Assembly: GCA_018287875.1 (NCBI GenBank)
Contig: JAGVVL010000029.1
Coordinates: 1 to 64,000, forward strand
Reading direction: 5' to 3'
Source of the DNA: Nigrospora sphaerica
Taxonomy: Eukaryota > Ascomycota > Sordariomycetes > Amphisphaeriales > Apiosporaceae
DNA: 64,000 bases
Position numbers and translations under genes: made by a program. The number at the start of each line of letters is the position of its first letter. The first letter of the stretch is position 1. Below are positions 22,916-33,113 of the stretch, piece by piece. Under the pieces are notes generated by a model. It was given only the letters and a program-made list of their open reading frames with translations. It did not search any database and was not told where the DNA came from.

Positions 22916-23262
22916 AATTGGCTTTGATACGAAGCCTTATACCATACCACCACTTAAAATTTACGAATTTTTTATTGCTTCTCCAAAAAATGGGGAAAAG
23001 TTTTATTATCTATTGCTATATTATTATCTGCGATTGAATGTATTTACCTTCAATCTAGTATCACTATAAAAGCGCATGAACTACAAGCCCTAAAAAAGAA
23101 GAAGAAGTTATGCAAGAAAAATATAATCAATGTTTTAGAAATTATAAAGATTTTATTTCACCCGTTCGTTTGAAAGAAAAGGCAGCTTCTATGGGGATGC
23201 AGAAACCTTCGCCTGAAGTAACGATATACGCACCAAAAAATATTTTGCATGAACTACAATAA
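22896..23262 (+). CDS. ftsL: Cell division protein FtsL
   Basis: A short gene hidden by two frame breaks (A runs 22985-22990 and 23092-23097, one A missing in each). Across them it reads as a basic N-terminus, a single membrane segment (VLLSIAILLSAIECIYL), a heptad-like stretch (LQALKKEEEVMQEKY) and a C-terminal block SPVRLKEKAASMGMQKPSPE, the pattern of FtsL. Length is about 123 residues. It overlaps rsmH by 20 bases, the conserved position of ftsL. FtsL forms the FtsQLB complex of the divisome; ftsB is at 32.7-33.0 kb. The usual next gene, ftsI, is missing and rsmD follows instead. Confidence 0.8.
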
Positions 23263-23266
23263 TTAT

Positions 23267-23853
23267 ATGGCACGTGGACACATTCGCATCATTGGGGGAA
23301 ATGGCGTAGTCGTCAATTAAAGATACCACCTCGAACCATGATTCAACCTAGTTCTGATCGGGTGAGAGAAACGTTGTTTAATTGGTTATCTCCTTTCATT
23401 GAAGGAGCGTATTGTCTCGATTTATTTGCAGGTAGTGGTGCATTAGGCTTAGAAGCGCTCTCAAGAGGGGCAAGCTGGGTAGGTTTTGTAGAATATTCTT
23501 ATCATGCAGCTAATGCAATTCGTACGCATCTAGAAAAATTTGATGTTCTAAATCAGGCCAAGGTATACCATCAGTCTTATCATAACCTAACCAAAGCGCA
23601 ATTATTAGCTAGCATGCCCAGTGAAAATGATATTCACATTTTATTTCTAGATCCCCCTTTTAGAAAAGGGCTTTTAATAGAAAGTTTACATTGGTTAAAC
23701 CAACAAGCGCTATTAAATTCCAATATGTATTTATATATGGAACATGAAAAAGAATTAACTTTGCCGCATTCTTTTACCGATGCTTGGTATCCTTTTAGAC
23801 AAGGAAAGGCAGGGCAAGTTTGCTATAGCTTATGGAAAAAACAAGAAAGCTAA
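23267..23853 (+). CDS. rsmD: 16S rRNA (guanine-966-N2)-methyltransferase RsmD
   Basis: RsmD methylates G966 of 16S rRNA. ATG 23267 begins MARGHIRIIGG, then one A is missing in the run 23299-23301. The rest reads WRSRQLKIPP, SDRVRETLFNWL, DLFAGSGALGLEALSRGA (SAM site) and the catalytic FLDPPF. About 195 residues. It starts 4 bases after ftsL, so it probably shares the rsmH transcript, an unusual insertion in place of ftsI. Confidence 0.93.
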
Positions 23854-23872
23854 AATGCCTAATAGAAATAAC

Positions 23873-24657
23873 TTATGATTCCACGACTACTTTAGGAAAC
23901 GTTTTGCGTTTTAGTTGGCTGTGCCTAAGACGTATTTGCTCAATCATATGAGCATATAATTTACTTATCCTATGCGTTGGATCTGCTAATAGCAAAGGTA
24001 TTGTTTCAGTTTGAATTTGATTATCAAACGGCAACTGTCCCAACAAAGGTATCTTATATTCTTTGGAGAGGGCCATTCCGCCACCTTCGCCAAATAACGA
24101 CGTATGATGCCCGCAATGTCCACAATGATGATAACTCATATTTTCAATAATTCCTGATATCGGAATATTCAACTTTTGAAACATGGCGATACACTTTCGG
24201 ACATCAGCCAGTGCAATACTTTGGGGTGTGGTTACAATAATGGCACTGTGTAAAATCAATTTTTGCACTAAAGTCAGATGAATATCTCCTGTGCCTGGGG
24301 AAGGTCAATGATTAAGTACTCAAGGTCTCCCCATATCGTATCGTAGAAGAGTTGCTGAATAGCTTTGCTAGCCATTGGGCCTCGCCAAATAGCAGGAGCG
24401 TTTGCGTCTACTAAATAACCGATAGACATGGTAGGCATGCCATTAACTATAATAGGTTTTATCTTTTTCTCTTCATACTGTATGCTTGTCTCATTCGAAA
24501 TACCCATTAATAGTGGTAAGCTCGGTCCATACAAGTCAGCATCTAGCAATCCAACGGAATGTCCTAGGTTTTTTAAAGCACAAGCTAAATTAACAGCAAC
24601 TGTGGATTTTCCTACTCCTCCTTTTCCTGAAGCAATCGCAAGAATTTGTTTAATCAT
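23873..24657 (-). CDS. mrp: Iron-sulfur carrier protein Mrp/ApbC (P-loop NTPase)
   Basis: Mrp proteins carry or assemble Fe-S clusters. The N-terminus has the deviant Walker A ASGKGGVGKST, then LLDADLYGPSLP and WRGPM. The C-terminal half has the ENMSYHHCGHCGHH cluster-ligand CxxC and GEGGGMALS. One missing base in the run 24297-24300 breaks the frame at DLPPGTGD. The protein starts right at the ATPase domain, so the usual N-terminal MIP18-like domain is absent; total about 261 residues. It is the last gene of the minus-strand run from ppa. Confidence 0.9.
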
Positions 24658-24681
24658 AGTAAAGTAAAAATAGGGTAAGGA

Positions 24682-25296
24682 TTAGTTAGTATATTGGGAT
24701 AAAAGTTCTCGGATTACCTCTTGTTGAAAGCTAGTACGTAAACGATTGGATTGAATAATAGCTTTTATATCTAACAGTGCTTTCTCAAAGCAATCATTAA
24801 TCACTATATAGTCATAGTTTTTACAATGGCTCATTTCAACTGGTGCTTGTTTTAAGCGATAATCGATTATATCGGCTTTGTCTTCCCCTCGTTTGATAAT
24901 ACGATCATTTAGGCTCTCTCGAGAGGGTGGTAACAGAAAAATAGTAATAGCATCAGCGTAACGGGTTTTAATCTGTTTTACGCCTTGCCAATCAATTTCT
25001 AGTATAGTATCTCTGCCTTTCTCTAGATTTTCTGTTACCCACTTAGCAGAAGTGCCATAATAATGTCCAAATACTTTAGCATACTCTAGAAAATCTTTAG
25101 CTTTTATCATGGCTTCAAACTTTTTTTCACTGATAAAATGGTATTGTACTCCTGATTTTTCTATACCGCGTAAAGGCCGAGTGGTATAAGAAGTGGAAAG
25201 TGTGATGCTAGCGTCAGATTCCAATAAAGCCTTGATTAAACTTGTTTTTCCGCAGCCAGATGGAGCGGAAATCATATAGAGTATACCCTTAGACAT
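24682..25296 (-). CDS. gmk: Guanylate kinase
   Basis: Gmk phosphorylates GMP to GDP. 204 residues, intact. It shows the P-loop SAPSGCGKTSLI, the GMP-binding STSYTTRPLRGIEKSGVQYHFI, and EIDWQGVKQIK. It starts 3 bases after the yggX stop. In most gammaproteobacteria rpoZ follows gmk; here rpoZ lies upstream with murD and yggX in between. Confidence 0.95.
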   Translation of the reverse strand: MSKGILYMISAPSGCGKTSLIKALLESDASITLSTSYTTRPLRGIEKSGVQYHFISEKKFEAMIKAKDFLEYAKVFGHYYGTSAKWVTENLEKGRDTILEIDWQGVKQIKTRYADAITIFLLPPSRESLNDRIIKRGEDKADIIDYRLKQAPVEMSHCKNYDYIVINDCFEKALLDIKAIIQSNRLRTSFQQEVIRELLSQYTN

Positions 25297-25299
25297 AGA

Positions 25300-25551
25300 T
25301 CATTCAATTTCATTTAAATGCAAAAATTTAATCATCTCACTTTTTAACATGTCTTTGACTGTCGTTTGGTCCAGTGCTAAACGGCCTTCATTAATCAGCA
25401 TGGTTAAATAACTAAGCCATTCACTCCATGCTTCTTTGCTGATATGTTGATAAATTTTTTGACCTAATGGACCAGGGTAGGGGGCAGTCTCTAGTCCTAT
25501 TGACTGTTTTTTAAGCTTTATACAATAGATAGATCGGGATTGACTGCTCAT
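25300..25551 (-). CDS. yggX: Probable Fe(2+)-trafficking protein YggX
   Basis: 83 residues. IYCIKLKKQSIGLETAPYPG, then LGQKIYQHISKEAWSEWL and MLINEGRLAL match the small YggX family, which protects Fe-S clusters from oxidative damage. The family Cys near residue 10 (IYCI) is present. YggX is usually found with mutY; here it sits between murD and gmk. Confidence 0.85.
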   Translation of the reverse strand: MSSQSRSIYCIKLKKQSIGLETAPYPGPLGQKIYQHISKEAWSEWLSYLTMLINEGRLALDQTTVKDMLKSEMIKFLHLNEIE

Positions 25552-25562
25552 AATTTTTTCTC

Positions 25563-26899
25563 TTAAGTATACAATAAATGAACTAATTTTTTAAAATGCT
25601 CGCCACGTGCTGCATAGTCTTCAAACATATCTTGGCTAGCACAGGCAGGAGAAAACAAGATTGTATCACCTGATACCGCATAATTCGAGGCTTGTTGGGT
25701 CGCTTCCTCTAAGCTTGTGCTGACCACAATTGGCACAATACCTAAAAATAGCGCTTAAAAAATTCACGATCTTTCCCTATAAGAATAAGAATTTTTACAT
25801 TTTTTAGAAAAAGTGGTTTTAATAACATAAAGTTATCATTTTTTTTAGCAATGCCCCCAGCAATCAGAATAACAGTCTTTGATTGATTTTTATGAAAAGT
25901 GGCTAAGGCTGCTTGCGTTGCATGTACATTAGTCGCTTTAGAATCATTTAACCAAGTCACTTGTTTTTCAGTACGCACCCATTCTAGCCGATGGGGCAAA
26001 CCTTTATAATGAACGAGCGAGGCAAGCAGTGGTGCAATAGGTGTATGCACGGATTGTACAGCAGCACACGCAGCAAGTATGTTTAAGTGATTATGCACCC
26101 CTTGAATTTTTAATAATTGACTATTGATTAAAGGAGTATCCCCTTGCATTAAATAGGTCTTTGGGTTTGTTTGATGTAGATAAAGACTATCTGTTGCGTT
26201 GCGTTGTAATCCAAAATCTATGGTTTGAGAAACGGGATAAATAGGATAAGTAGTTGTCTCTTCTCGATTCCAGATGGCTACTTTACAGTGTTGATAGATT
26301 TTTTGCTTTGCTTTTTGATAGTTTTCTAAAGACCCATGCCTATCTAAGTGGTCCGGTGCTAAGTTCAGAAAAACAGAACATGCTGTTCTAATTTTTTGCG
26401 TATTGTATAATTGAAAACTAGATAATTCTATGACATAAAAATCAGGGGTAGGGCTTTTTAGTAAATCTAAAACAGGCTTTCCTAGGTTGCCTCCACTTTG
26501 CACTACATACCCAGCCGCTTTAAGTAAATGTTCAACTAATAAAGTGACTGTACTTTTTCCATTACTTCCAGTAATAGCGAGAACGGGTGCTTTAGCTGCT
26601 CGATCAAATAAATCAATATCACTATAAATTTTTTCTTTTAAAGACCTATGGAATCGGCCGAGCTGCTTTGGATCAACCCCAGGACTAAGTATGATTTCTT
26701 TGCTTTCGGTCATCCATTGAAAATGGATTCCACCGGTATAAATAGGAACATCAGGGAATTCCTGTCGGAATTTTTCCAGAAGTGGTGGAGTACTACGACT
26801 ATCTATGACTCTAAACAGTAGGCCTTGATGCGCCCAATATTGAGCAACACTATATCCTGTTTTTCCTAGACCGATAATAAGTCGGGTATACTGAAACAT
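25563..26899 (-). CDS. murD: UDP-N-acetylmuramoylalanine--D-glutamate ligase
   Basis: MurD adds D-Glu to UDP-MurNAc-L-Ala. The N-terminal Rossmann site is LIIGLGKTGYSVA, the ATP loop is ITGSNGKSTVTLLVEHLL, and the central domain has ELSSFQLYNTQ, LNLAPDHLDRHGS and NDSKATNVHATQ. The C-terminus reads LFSPACASQDMF and FEDYAARGEHF. One missing base in the A run 25744-25748 (T on the coding strand) separates the last about 60 residues. Length across the break is about 445 residues. It lies far from murF and mraY, so the cell-wall cluster is dispersed. Confidence 0.95.
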
Positions 26900-26929
26900 C
26901 CTTGTATAATAAAAAAGACACAGCCTTAA

Positions 26930-27112
26930 TTATTGAGTTTCCTTATTGTCTTCCTGCTGTATTTGCGCAATCATTTTCAATGCCCAAATAACTGGTTTTT
27001 CTTTAATGTCAGGAGGGGCAGACTTAGCAAGTTTTACAGCTTCATGGACCAATTTAAACCGATCATGTCCAGCTATATTTTTTAAGCTATCTTCAATAAG
27101 CGTATGTAGCAT
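26930..27112 (-). CDS. rpoZ: RNA polymerase omega subunit (probable)
   Basis: 60 residues. TLIEDSLKNIAGHDRFKLVH is close to the omega N-terminus (family: VED...G-x-RF-x-LV), and AVKLAKSAPP then KPVIWALKMIAQ fit the two conserved helices. It is shorter than E. coli omega (91) and lacks its tail. Neighbours gmk and yggX lie on the same strand, and gmk-rpoZ linkage is common, supporting the call. Confidence 0.68.
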   Translation of the reverse strand: MLHTLIEDSLKNIAGHDRFKLVHEAVKLAKSAPPDIKEKPVIWALKMIAQIQQEDNKETQ

Positions 27113-27125
27113 ATTATTATAAGTA

Positions 27126-28141
27126 TTAGGAAGAAAACCAGTGTATTGTAATATCTAACATACGATTTGAAAAGGCCCATTCATTATCATACCAAGCTAA
27201 TACCTTGACTAAATTGTGAGTGACGGTGGTCTCTTGGGCCAGTACAATAGCCGAGGCGGTATTATGCTGAAAATCACTCGAGACTAAAGGAATATCATTA
27301 TATTGTAATATATCTTTTAAGGTGTCTTGTGCACTCGCCTTTAATATATGGTTGATCGTATTTTCATTGGTTAATGTACTAGTATGAAAAGTAAAATCTA
27401 TAAGCGAAACATTAGGAACCGGCACTCTCACAGCCAGTCCTTTTAACTTATCTTTTAAATCAGGGAAAATAGTACCAATAATTTTAGTTGCACCTGTTTT
27501 AGTAGGGATAATGGATTGAGCAGCAGAACGGGTGCGGTACAAATCTGTATGGTGGTTATCTAATAAACGTTGATCACTAGTATACGCATGAATCGTGGTC
27601 ATTAGACCTTCGTTAATCCCTATACTTTCTTTTAAAGGTTTAATAAGGACAGCTAAGGCATTCGTAGTGCAAGAACCCATCGAGATAATCTGATGTTTCG
27701 ATGGATCGATTAGAGAATGATTCACACCATATACGATGGTAGCGTCTACATCTTTACAAGGGTAAGCGACTAATACCTTTTTAGCCCCCGCTTTTAAATG
27801 CAACGCCACTTCCTGACTGGTATTAAATTGTCCGGTACATTCATAGACTATATCAATGCCTAATCGACCCCAAGGGAGTTGAGTAATATCTTTTTCTGAA
27901 AAAAATGAATCAAGTCTTTTTGATCAATCAGCAGCTGCTCATGATGGGTGGTTACTGTTTTTGAAAACTTACCGTGGGTGGTATCGTATTGTGTTAAATG
28001 CGCATTAGTGGCTAAAGAGCCTAAACCGTTAATTGCAATCACTTGTATTGATGCAGTTTCAGAACGGTTTGCATAAATTGCACGTAACACCGAACGGCCA
28101 ATACGACCATATCCATTAATCGCAACTCGAATTTTCTTCAT
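27126..28141 (-). CDS. gapA: Glyceraldehyde-3-phosphate dehydrogenase family protein
   Basis: An NAD-dependent dehydrogenase of glycolysis/gluconeogenesis. The N-terminal NAD fold is VAINGYGRIGRSVLRAI, and the second half has the catalytic Cys in SMGSCTTNALA, TIHAYTSDQRLLD, RSAAQSIIP and WYDNEWAFSNRMLD. One missing base in the A run 27899-27905 splits the frame. About 339 residues. The active site differs from the usual SNASCTTNC: Asn-Ala became Met-Gly and the second Cys is Ala. The N-terminus (AIN, YDTTHGKF) leans toward the Epd side of the family, while the HAYTSDQ loop is GapA-like, so erythrose-4-phosphate dehydrogenase is a possible alternative. Confidence 0.85.
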
Positions 28142-28250
28142 GGGTTTTGGTTTATTTCATTTAAGAGTCAGTGATTTACAGGTAGGCGGTAATAAAGATA
28201 TTTATTGTGCAGGCTGCTTCTGTATGACTGAGTATTTTGCTTTGTCCTAT

Positions 28251-29333
28251 TTAATATATTTGATCCATTTGCTTTTTTACTTGCGCTAACGTTTCCTCTG
28301 CTACTTTATTTGCTCGTTCTTTCCCTTTTCTTAAGACTTCTAATACCATCTCAGGGTTATTTTCATATTGTTTACGCCTCTTTCTCATAGGGGCTGTCAG
28401 CTCAAGAATGACCTCTATCAACTTTTCTTTGCATAAGACATCTCCAATCATTCCCTGTTGGTATTTTTCTTTTGCCTCTTCTACCCACAAGCGGTCTTCG
28501 TTCAATGCATCATGTAATTCCCATAAAGGGTTATTTTGAATACAACCTGGATCTTTGGCTCTTATCCTTTTAGGATCCGTATACATTTGTTTAACCTTTT
28601 TCCGAACCACTTCTTCTGAGTCACTTAAATAAATGGCGTTATTTAATGATTTACTCATTTTAGGTAATATTCCTAGGGCATTTGGAGGTCCAATACCTAC
28701 TAATCGTTTAGCCGCTATCGGTTCTGGCACTATAATAGGAAAGATACCTCCTTGTTGAGTAGCCGATTCATCTGGAGTGTGTGGACTGACGCCACAATAT
28801 AGCTGATTAAAACGCCTTGCTACTTCTTTTGTCATTTCTAAATGGGGTAGCTGATCTTCTCCAACAGGGACTCTTTGCGGTTTAAAAGCTAAGATATCGG
28901 CTATTTGCCCAACTGGGTAAAGCGAGAAACCAAAAGAATGTTGATCGCTTAAGCCTTTGGTTTGTATCTCTTCTTTTAAAGTGGGGTTACGCATAACCCG
29001 AGCGAAGGGTAGCAACATGCTAAACAGATACGTTAATTCTGAAATAGCGGGTATATCAGATTGAACAAAAATCGTGCTTTTTTCGGGATCAATGCCTGCG
29101 GCTAAATAATCTAACGCAATATCTATTGTACTTTGATGAATCTCCTTTCCTTTAGAAGGATTAGTAGTAAAAGCATGAAGATTTGCAATTATAAAATAAC
29201 AATCATACGTATCTTGTAGCTCAACTCTTGTTTTGATAGAGCCTACCCAGTGCCCCAAATGTAAGCGTCCAGTGGGTGTGTCACCACTGAGTACGCGCGC
29301 TTTTTTAGTATTGGCTAAGTCTGACATGATCAA
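28251..29333 (-). CDS. trpS: Tryptophanyl-tRNA synthetase
   Basis: A class I synthetase charging tRNA-Trp. 360 codons, intact. The HIGH-type motif is GRLHLGHWVGS, the KMSKS motif is exact (LPKMSKSLNNAIYL), and PVGEDQLPHLEMT is the family's specificity region. A second ATG at 29327 (MSDLANTKKA) is also a possible start. It lies 5 bases after ppa. Confidence 0.94.
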   Translation of the reverse strand: MIMSDLANTKKARVLSGDTPTGRLHLGHWVGSIKTRVELQDTYDCYFIIANLHAFTTNPSKGKEIHQSTIDIALDYLAAGIDPEKSTIFVQSDIPAISELTYLFSMLLPFARVMRNPTLKEEIQTKGLSDQHSFGFSLYPVGQIADILAFKPQRVPVGEDQLPHLEMTKEVARRFNQLYCGVSPHTPDESATQQGGIFPIIVPEPIAAKRLVGIGPPNALGILPKMSKSLNNAIYLSDSEEVVRKKVKQMYTDPKRIRAKDPGCIQNNPLWELHDALNEDRLWVEEAKEKYQQGMIGDVLCKEKLIEVILELTAPMRKRRKQYENNPEMVLEVLRKGKERANKVAEETLAQVKKQMDQIY

Positions 29334-29338
29334 TATAC

Positions 29339-29860
29339 TTATCCTTTTTTCTTTTGATAGGCACTAATAGCCTCTTGGATAAATTGCTCAGCTGTACTGA
29401 GACTACCCCAATCTTTGTTTACCTTGATCCACTTACCATGATCTAAATCTTTATAATGAGTAAAGAAGTGACGTAAACTATCTAACAAGCCAGGATGAAC
29501 TACTTCAATATCACTGACTTCTTTGACAGAGTGATAGTATGAAGTGACATCAGTGCTTGGGACCGCAATAATTTTATTATCTTCGCCTTTTTCATCTGTC
29601 ATATTCAAAGTCCCAATTGGACGGCAGTGAATATATACATTGGACTGAATCGGGTAGGGAGTAATAACTAATACATCTAGTGCGTCTCCATCATCTGCTA
29701 AGGTCTCAGGAATGTAGCCATAGTTACAAGGATAATACATAGGAGTGGTTAAGAAGCGGTCTACCCTAAGTCGGTCGATCTCTTTATCTACTTCATACTT
29801 GACTAAGCTATGCATGGCTGGCATTTCGATATGCACATTGATTAAATTCGTATCAGTCAT
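29339..29860 (-). CDS. ppa: Inorganic pyrophosphatase (family I)
   Basis: It hydrolyses pyrophosphate. 173 residues, intact and of normal size. The metal-binding signature DDGDALDVLV, YPCNYGYIPETLADD before it, and KDLDHGKWIKV in the C-terminal half are diagnostic. It is the first gene of the minus-strand run ppa-trpS-gap-rpoZ-murD-yggX-gmk-mrp, divergent from the HIT gene. Confidence 0.95.
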   Translation of the reverse strand: MTDTNLINVHIEMPAMHSLVKYEVDKEIDRLRVDRFLTTPMYYPCNYGYIPETLADDGDALDVLVITPYPIQSNVYIHCRPIGTLNMTDEKGEDNKIIAVPSTDVTSYYHSVKEVSDIEVVHPGLLDSLRHFFTHYKDLDHGKWIKVNKDWGSLSTAEQFIQEAISAYQKKKG

Positions 29861-29934
29861 GATTTTTTATCTATTAAAAAAATGTTAGGATAAATTTTGT
29901 GTCTATAGGCAAGATTATTCTTTTAAAAAATTTT

Positions 29935-30273
29935 ATGTCAGCATGCCTTTTTTGTAAGTTAAGCCATCATCACTCGCAAATGCTTTTTGAAGATGAGGAT
30001 TTGTTTGTAATCAATGATATTACTCCACAAGCACCTATTCATCAACTGATTATCCCAAAACTTCATATGGCCACCTTAAATGATTTAAGCGCTGATAATC
30101 AGTGGTTAATCGGTCACATGGTCTATATAGCAAAGCAACAAGCTTTGCTTGCTGGTATTTCGGACACAGGTTTTAGAACTGTGTTTAATTGTAATCAAGA
30201 GGGAGGGCAAGCGATCTATCATATTCATTTGCACCTACTAGGAGGACGAGCTTTGACTTGGCCTCCAGGCTAA
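29935..30273 (+). CDS. HIT family hydrolase (Hint-like)
   Basis: A nucleotide phosphoramidase/hydrolase of the histidine triad family. CLFCKLSHHH, NDITPQAPIHQLIIPK and the triad HIHLHLLGG are all present. The chosen ATG 29935 gives the usual start MSACLFCK. A GTG at 29899 with AGGA 8 bases before it is in frame, would add 12 residues and has the better ribosome binding site, so the start is open. About 112 residues with the ATG. The next gene, holC, follows after 9 bases. Confidence 0.9.
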   Translation: MSACLFCKLSHHHSQMLFEDEDLFVINDITPQAPIHQLIIPKLHMATLNDLSADNQWLIGHMVYIAKQQALLAGISDTGFRTVFNCNQEGGQAIYHIHLHLLGGRALTWPPG

Positions 30274-30282
30274 TTATCGTAT

Positions 30283-30732
30283 ATGAAAACTGTTTATTTT
30301 TACCTTTTACAAGAAGAAACCCCTAGAGTTTATACACGCAGTGTATGCAAACTGATTGAGCAATTATACCATCAACAGTTATTTACCTATTTGCACTGCG
30401 ATAACGCAGAGATATCTCAACAGTGGGATGATGATTTGTGGACGTTTAGAGATATAGGGTTTGTTCCTCATCAGTTAGCGATGCATGCTGATTTAAATGC
30501 ATTAAATGTGCCCACTTGTTTAATTGGGTGTTCAGCAATAGCACTACCCCAAGTGAATCGTTCCGTTTTGTTTAATATAGCCTCTGATATACCTAGTATA
30601 TTTTCACACTACTCAACTATTATTGAAGTCGTTTCAGCGGACCAAGCTTCACGAGCCAACAGTCGTTTGCATTATAAACACTATCAATCTGCAGGATATA
30701 AGCTAGAAACCAAAGTCTATGAAGAAAATTAG
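30283..30732 (+). CDS. holC: DNA polymerase III subunit chi
   Basis: Chi links the clamp loader to single-strand binding protein. 149 residues. VYFYLLQEE at the start, CKLIEQLYHQQLFTYLHCDN, DDLWTFRDIGFVPHQL and CLIG fit the chi family closely. The usual neighbours pepA and valS are absent. It converges with murA with a small overlap. Confidence 0.85.
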   Translation: MKTVYFYLLQEETPRVYTRSVCKLIEQLYHQQLFTYLHCDNAEISQQWDDDLWTFRDIGFVPHQLAMHADLNALNVPTCLIGCSAIALPQVNRSVLFNIASDIPSIFSHYSTIIEVVSADQASRANSRLHYKHYQSAGYKLETKVYEEN

Positions 30733-31990
30733 TTGACCCACTGCATATTTGCACCTAATTTTAAAAATTTTTCTTCTAAGAATTCGTAGCCTCGGTCGGT
30801 ATATCCAGCATTATGAATCACACTTTCTCCCTTAGCCATTAGGGCTGCTAAAATTAAACTGCTACCTCCACGTAAATCATACGCCTTAATTTCGGAACCT
30901 TTTAAAAAAGGAACGCCGGTACAGATAGCAGTCCTTCCAATAATTTTAATTTTTGCCCCCATTCGACACAGTTCCGGTACATGTAAAAAGCGATTTTCAA
31001 AAATTGTTTCTGTAATTTTACTGATACCATTTGCAATGGTATTTAGTATCATGATTTGTGCTTGTACATCAGTAGGAAACCCTGGATAAGGAGCCGTTTG
31101 AATATCAACGGGGTGTATAGGATTTGACATCTCCATTAAGGAAATGTGCTGTGCACCATAATCAATAGAAGCCCCAGAAAGCTCTAATTTTTGTAACACA
31201 TTCATTAGAAGAGCAGGCGAAATATTTTTGAGGGTAATCTTTCCGCGGGTGCAAGCTGCTGCAATGAGTAAAGTGGCGGCTTCTAACCGATCAGGCAAAA
31301 TGGTATGAATAATATTTCCACCTAATTGGGAGACACCTTCAATTACAATAGTAGAGGTGCCAGCTCCTTTAACGCGGGCCCCTAGGCTATTTAGAAAGCA
31401 AGCTAAATCCTCAACTTCGGGCTCACATGCTGCATTGTGAATAATGGTTTCTCCTTTCGCTAAGGTAGCAGCCATCATTAAATTTTGGGTAGTAGTAACA
31501 CTAATTAACTCTAATTTTATGGTAGTACCCTTTAGCCCTTGCTTGCAACGCGCTTCAATATAATTATCATGGATGTTAATCTCTGCTCCCATGGCTCTTA
31601 AGCCATCTAGATGCAAATTAATCGGACGACTCCCAATCATACATCCTCCAGGCAAGCCTAGCTTGACTTCCCCAAGCGAGTTAATAGTGGACCAAGTAAT
31701 AAGATAGAGGCTCTCGTTTGAGAAGTTAACTCATATGGACCTAGACGGTTTGCAGTAATCGTAGGGTGAATGCGAATAAGCGCTTTTTGCTCTAAAGTGT
31801 AATGTACCCCAAATTCACTTAATAATTGTAACATAGCCGTTACATCTTTAAGATGCGGCATGTTATTCAGTTTTATGCTTTCTGATGCAAGTAAACAAGC
31901 TGCTAATATAGGTAATGTAGCATTTTTTGCACCAGAAATATTGACTGTACCTGATAAAGGTGTGCCGCCTGCAATCCATAATTGATCCAT
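30729..31990 (-). CDS. murA: UDP-N-acetylglucosamine 1-carboxyvinyltransferase
   Basis: MurA catalyses the first committed step of peptidoglycan synthesis. N-terminal ISGAKNATLPILAA, the PGGCMIGSRPINLHLDG loop with the phosphoenolpyruvate-binding Cys (fosfomycin target), EAATLLIAAACTRG and C-terminal GYTDRGYEFLEEKFLKLGA are all family motifs. One missing base in the C run 31670-31673 (G on the coding strand) breaks the frame just before the PGGC loop. About 421 residues. dsbA and ftsB lie upstream on the same strand. Confidence 0.95.
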
Positions 31991-32020
31991 ATTTTCCTTA
32001 TTGGCAGTGTATTGAATAGG

Positions 32021-32721
32021 TTAGTGATCTTCTGCTTGTGCCTGAGCCACTAATGCATTGATTATTTCAAAAAATAAAACAAATTATAGTTTGTCATATG
32101 CAGGTTGGTTTTGTAACGTCCTGCTATAATGAAAGTCGGTATTTCTTCGATATGGTATAGTTTCTCCAAATTTTTACCTCGAAGAAGTTGTAAGTCTAGT
32201 CCTGCTTGAGCTGAAATTGCTTGTTCCCAGTCTGAAAGACTAACCCCTAATCGCATGAGCTCTTTTTTAAGCACGGCGTTGTCTTCTATTTTGATTTTAT
32301 TTGATAACCATTCAAAAATGGTAGGTGTCATGTTTTCCTTTAGGCGGTTAGCAATGTAATGAGCGCGTAGTATCTCATCTGATTGGGGTCGGTTATCACT
32401 AACTGGAATTTTTTCTAGCTTAATTGCATTACCTTGCAAGCGCTGCCACATTTGAAGGGCCGGTTCAATTTCATGGCAAATACCACATTCGTAGCTAAAA
32501 AACTCTAATACAGATACTGACTCTTTGAATGATCGTTCCGGTATAATGTCATTATGATCAATTAACACGTAGTCTTTACCGAGCTCAGGTACTACTGTCT
32601 GATTCGATAAACTAAAATTACTATTCGTATGATGAGATAGACTTATATAAATTAGGCCTAGTAAAATAAACAAGCCAGATATTTTAAACAGTGTCACGCA
32701 CTGTTTGCGAGATAAAGTCAT
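32021..32721 (-). CDS. dsbA: Thiol:disulfide interchange protein, DsbA family
   Basis: A periplasmic oxidase that forms disulfides. A signal-anchor (FKISGLFILLGLIYISLS) is followed by the thioredoxin fold with FFSYECGICHEIEP, in which the active site CGIC replaces the common CPHC. The cis-Pro loop EEIPTFIIAGRY lies near the C-terminus. A missing base in the A run 32069-32074 hides the last about 16 residues, which end AQAQAEDH. About 233 residues. The downstream partner is murA, not a dsb gene. Confidence 0.85.
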
Positions 32722-32728
32722 GGATCAT

Positions 32729-32998
32729 TTACCAACGATAAAACCATTCTTTTTCTTTAATATAACCTAAATGAAAACGGATATAATCCTCATTGAGCTC
32801 AAGGGTGCTCAATGTGTTTGATTGCAACTGTTTGGTTTTCGATTCTAATTGTACGATTTGCGTGTGTAATTGATTATTATGGTGCTTTTGGATAGCAATG
32901 GTTTCTGTAAGTAATAAGAGTTTTTTTATATTATTGCTCCCAAACCATACCCAACCCTGCAGGCTAATAAAGATTATACTGAGAAAAATAGATTTCAT
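32729..32998 (-). CDS. ftsB: Cell division protein FtsB
   Basis: 89 residues. A short cytoplasmic start, one membrane helix (FLSIIFISLQGWVWFGS), then a coiled-coil stretch (HNNQLHTQIVQLESKTKQL) and the FtsB-type ending EDYIRFHLGYIKEKEWFYR. It is the partner of FtsL (at 22.9 kb) in the FtsQLB complex. Usually found with eno and ispD, here it is upstream of dsbA with a 7-base gap. Confidence 0.85.
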   Translation of the reverse strand: MKSIFLSIIFISLQGWVWFGSNNIKKLLLLTETIAIQKHHNNQLHTQIVQLESKTKQLQSNTLSTLELNEDYIRFHLGYIKEKEWFYRW

Positions 32999-33113
32999 AT
33001 GACAATTATCTTGTACGGTAAGTAAGAGAGCCAGCAGATAGGATGGATTGACTTGCGCTTTCTGTATGATTCTGGTTGGGTAAATATATTAATTATTCAA
33101 TGGGTCAGATAGG

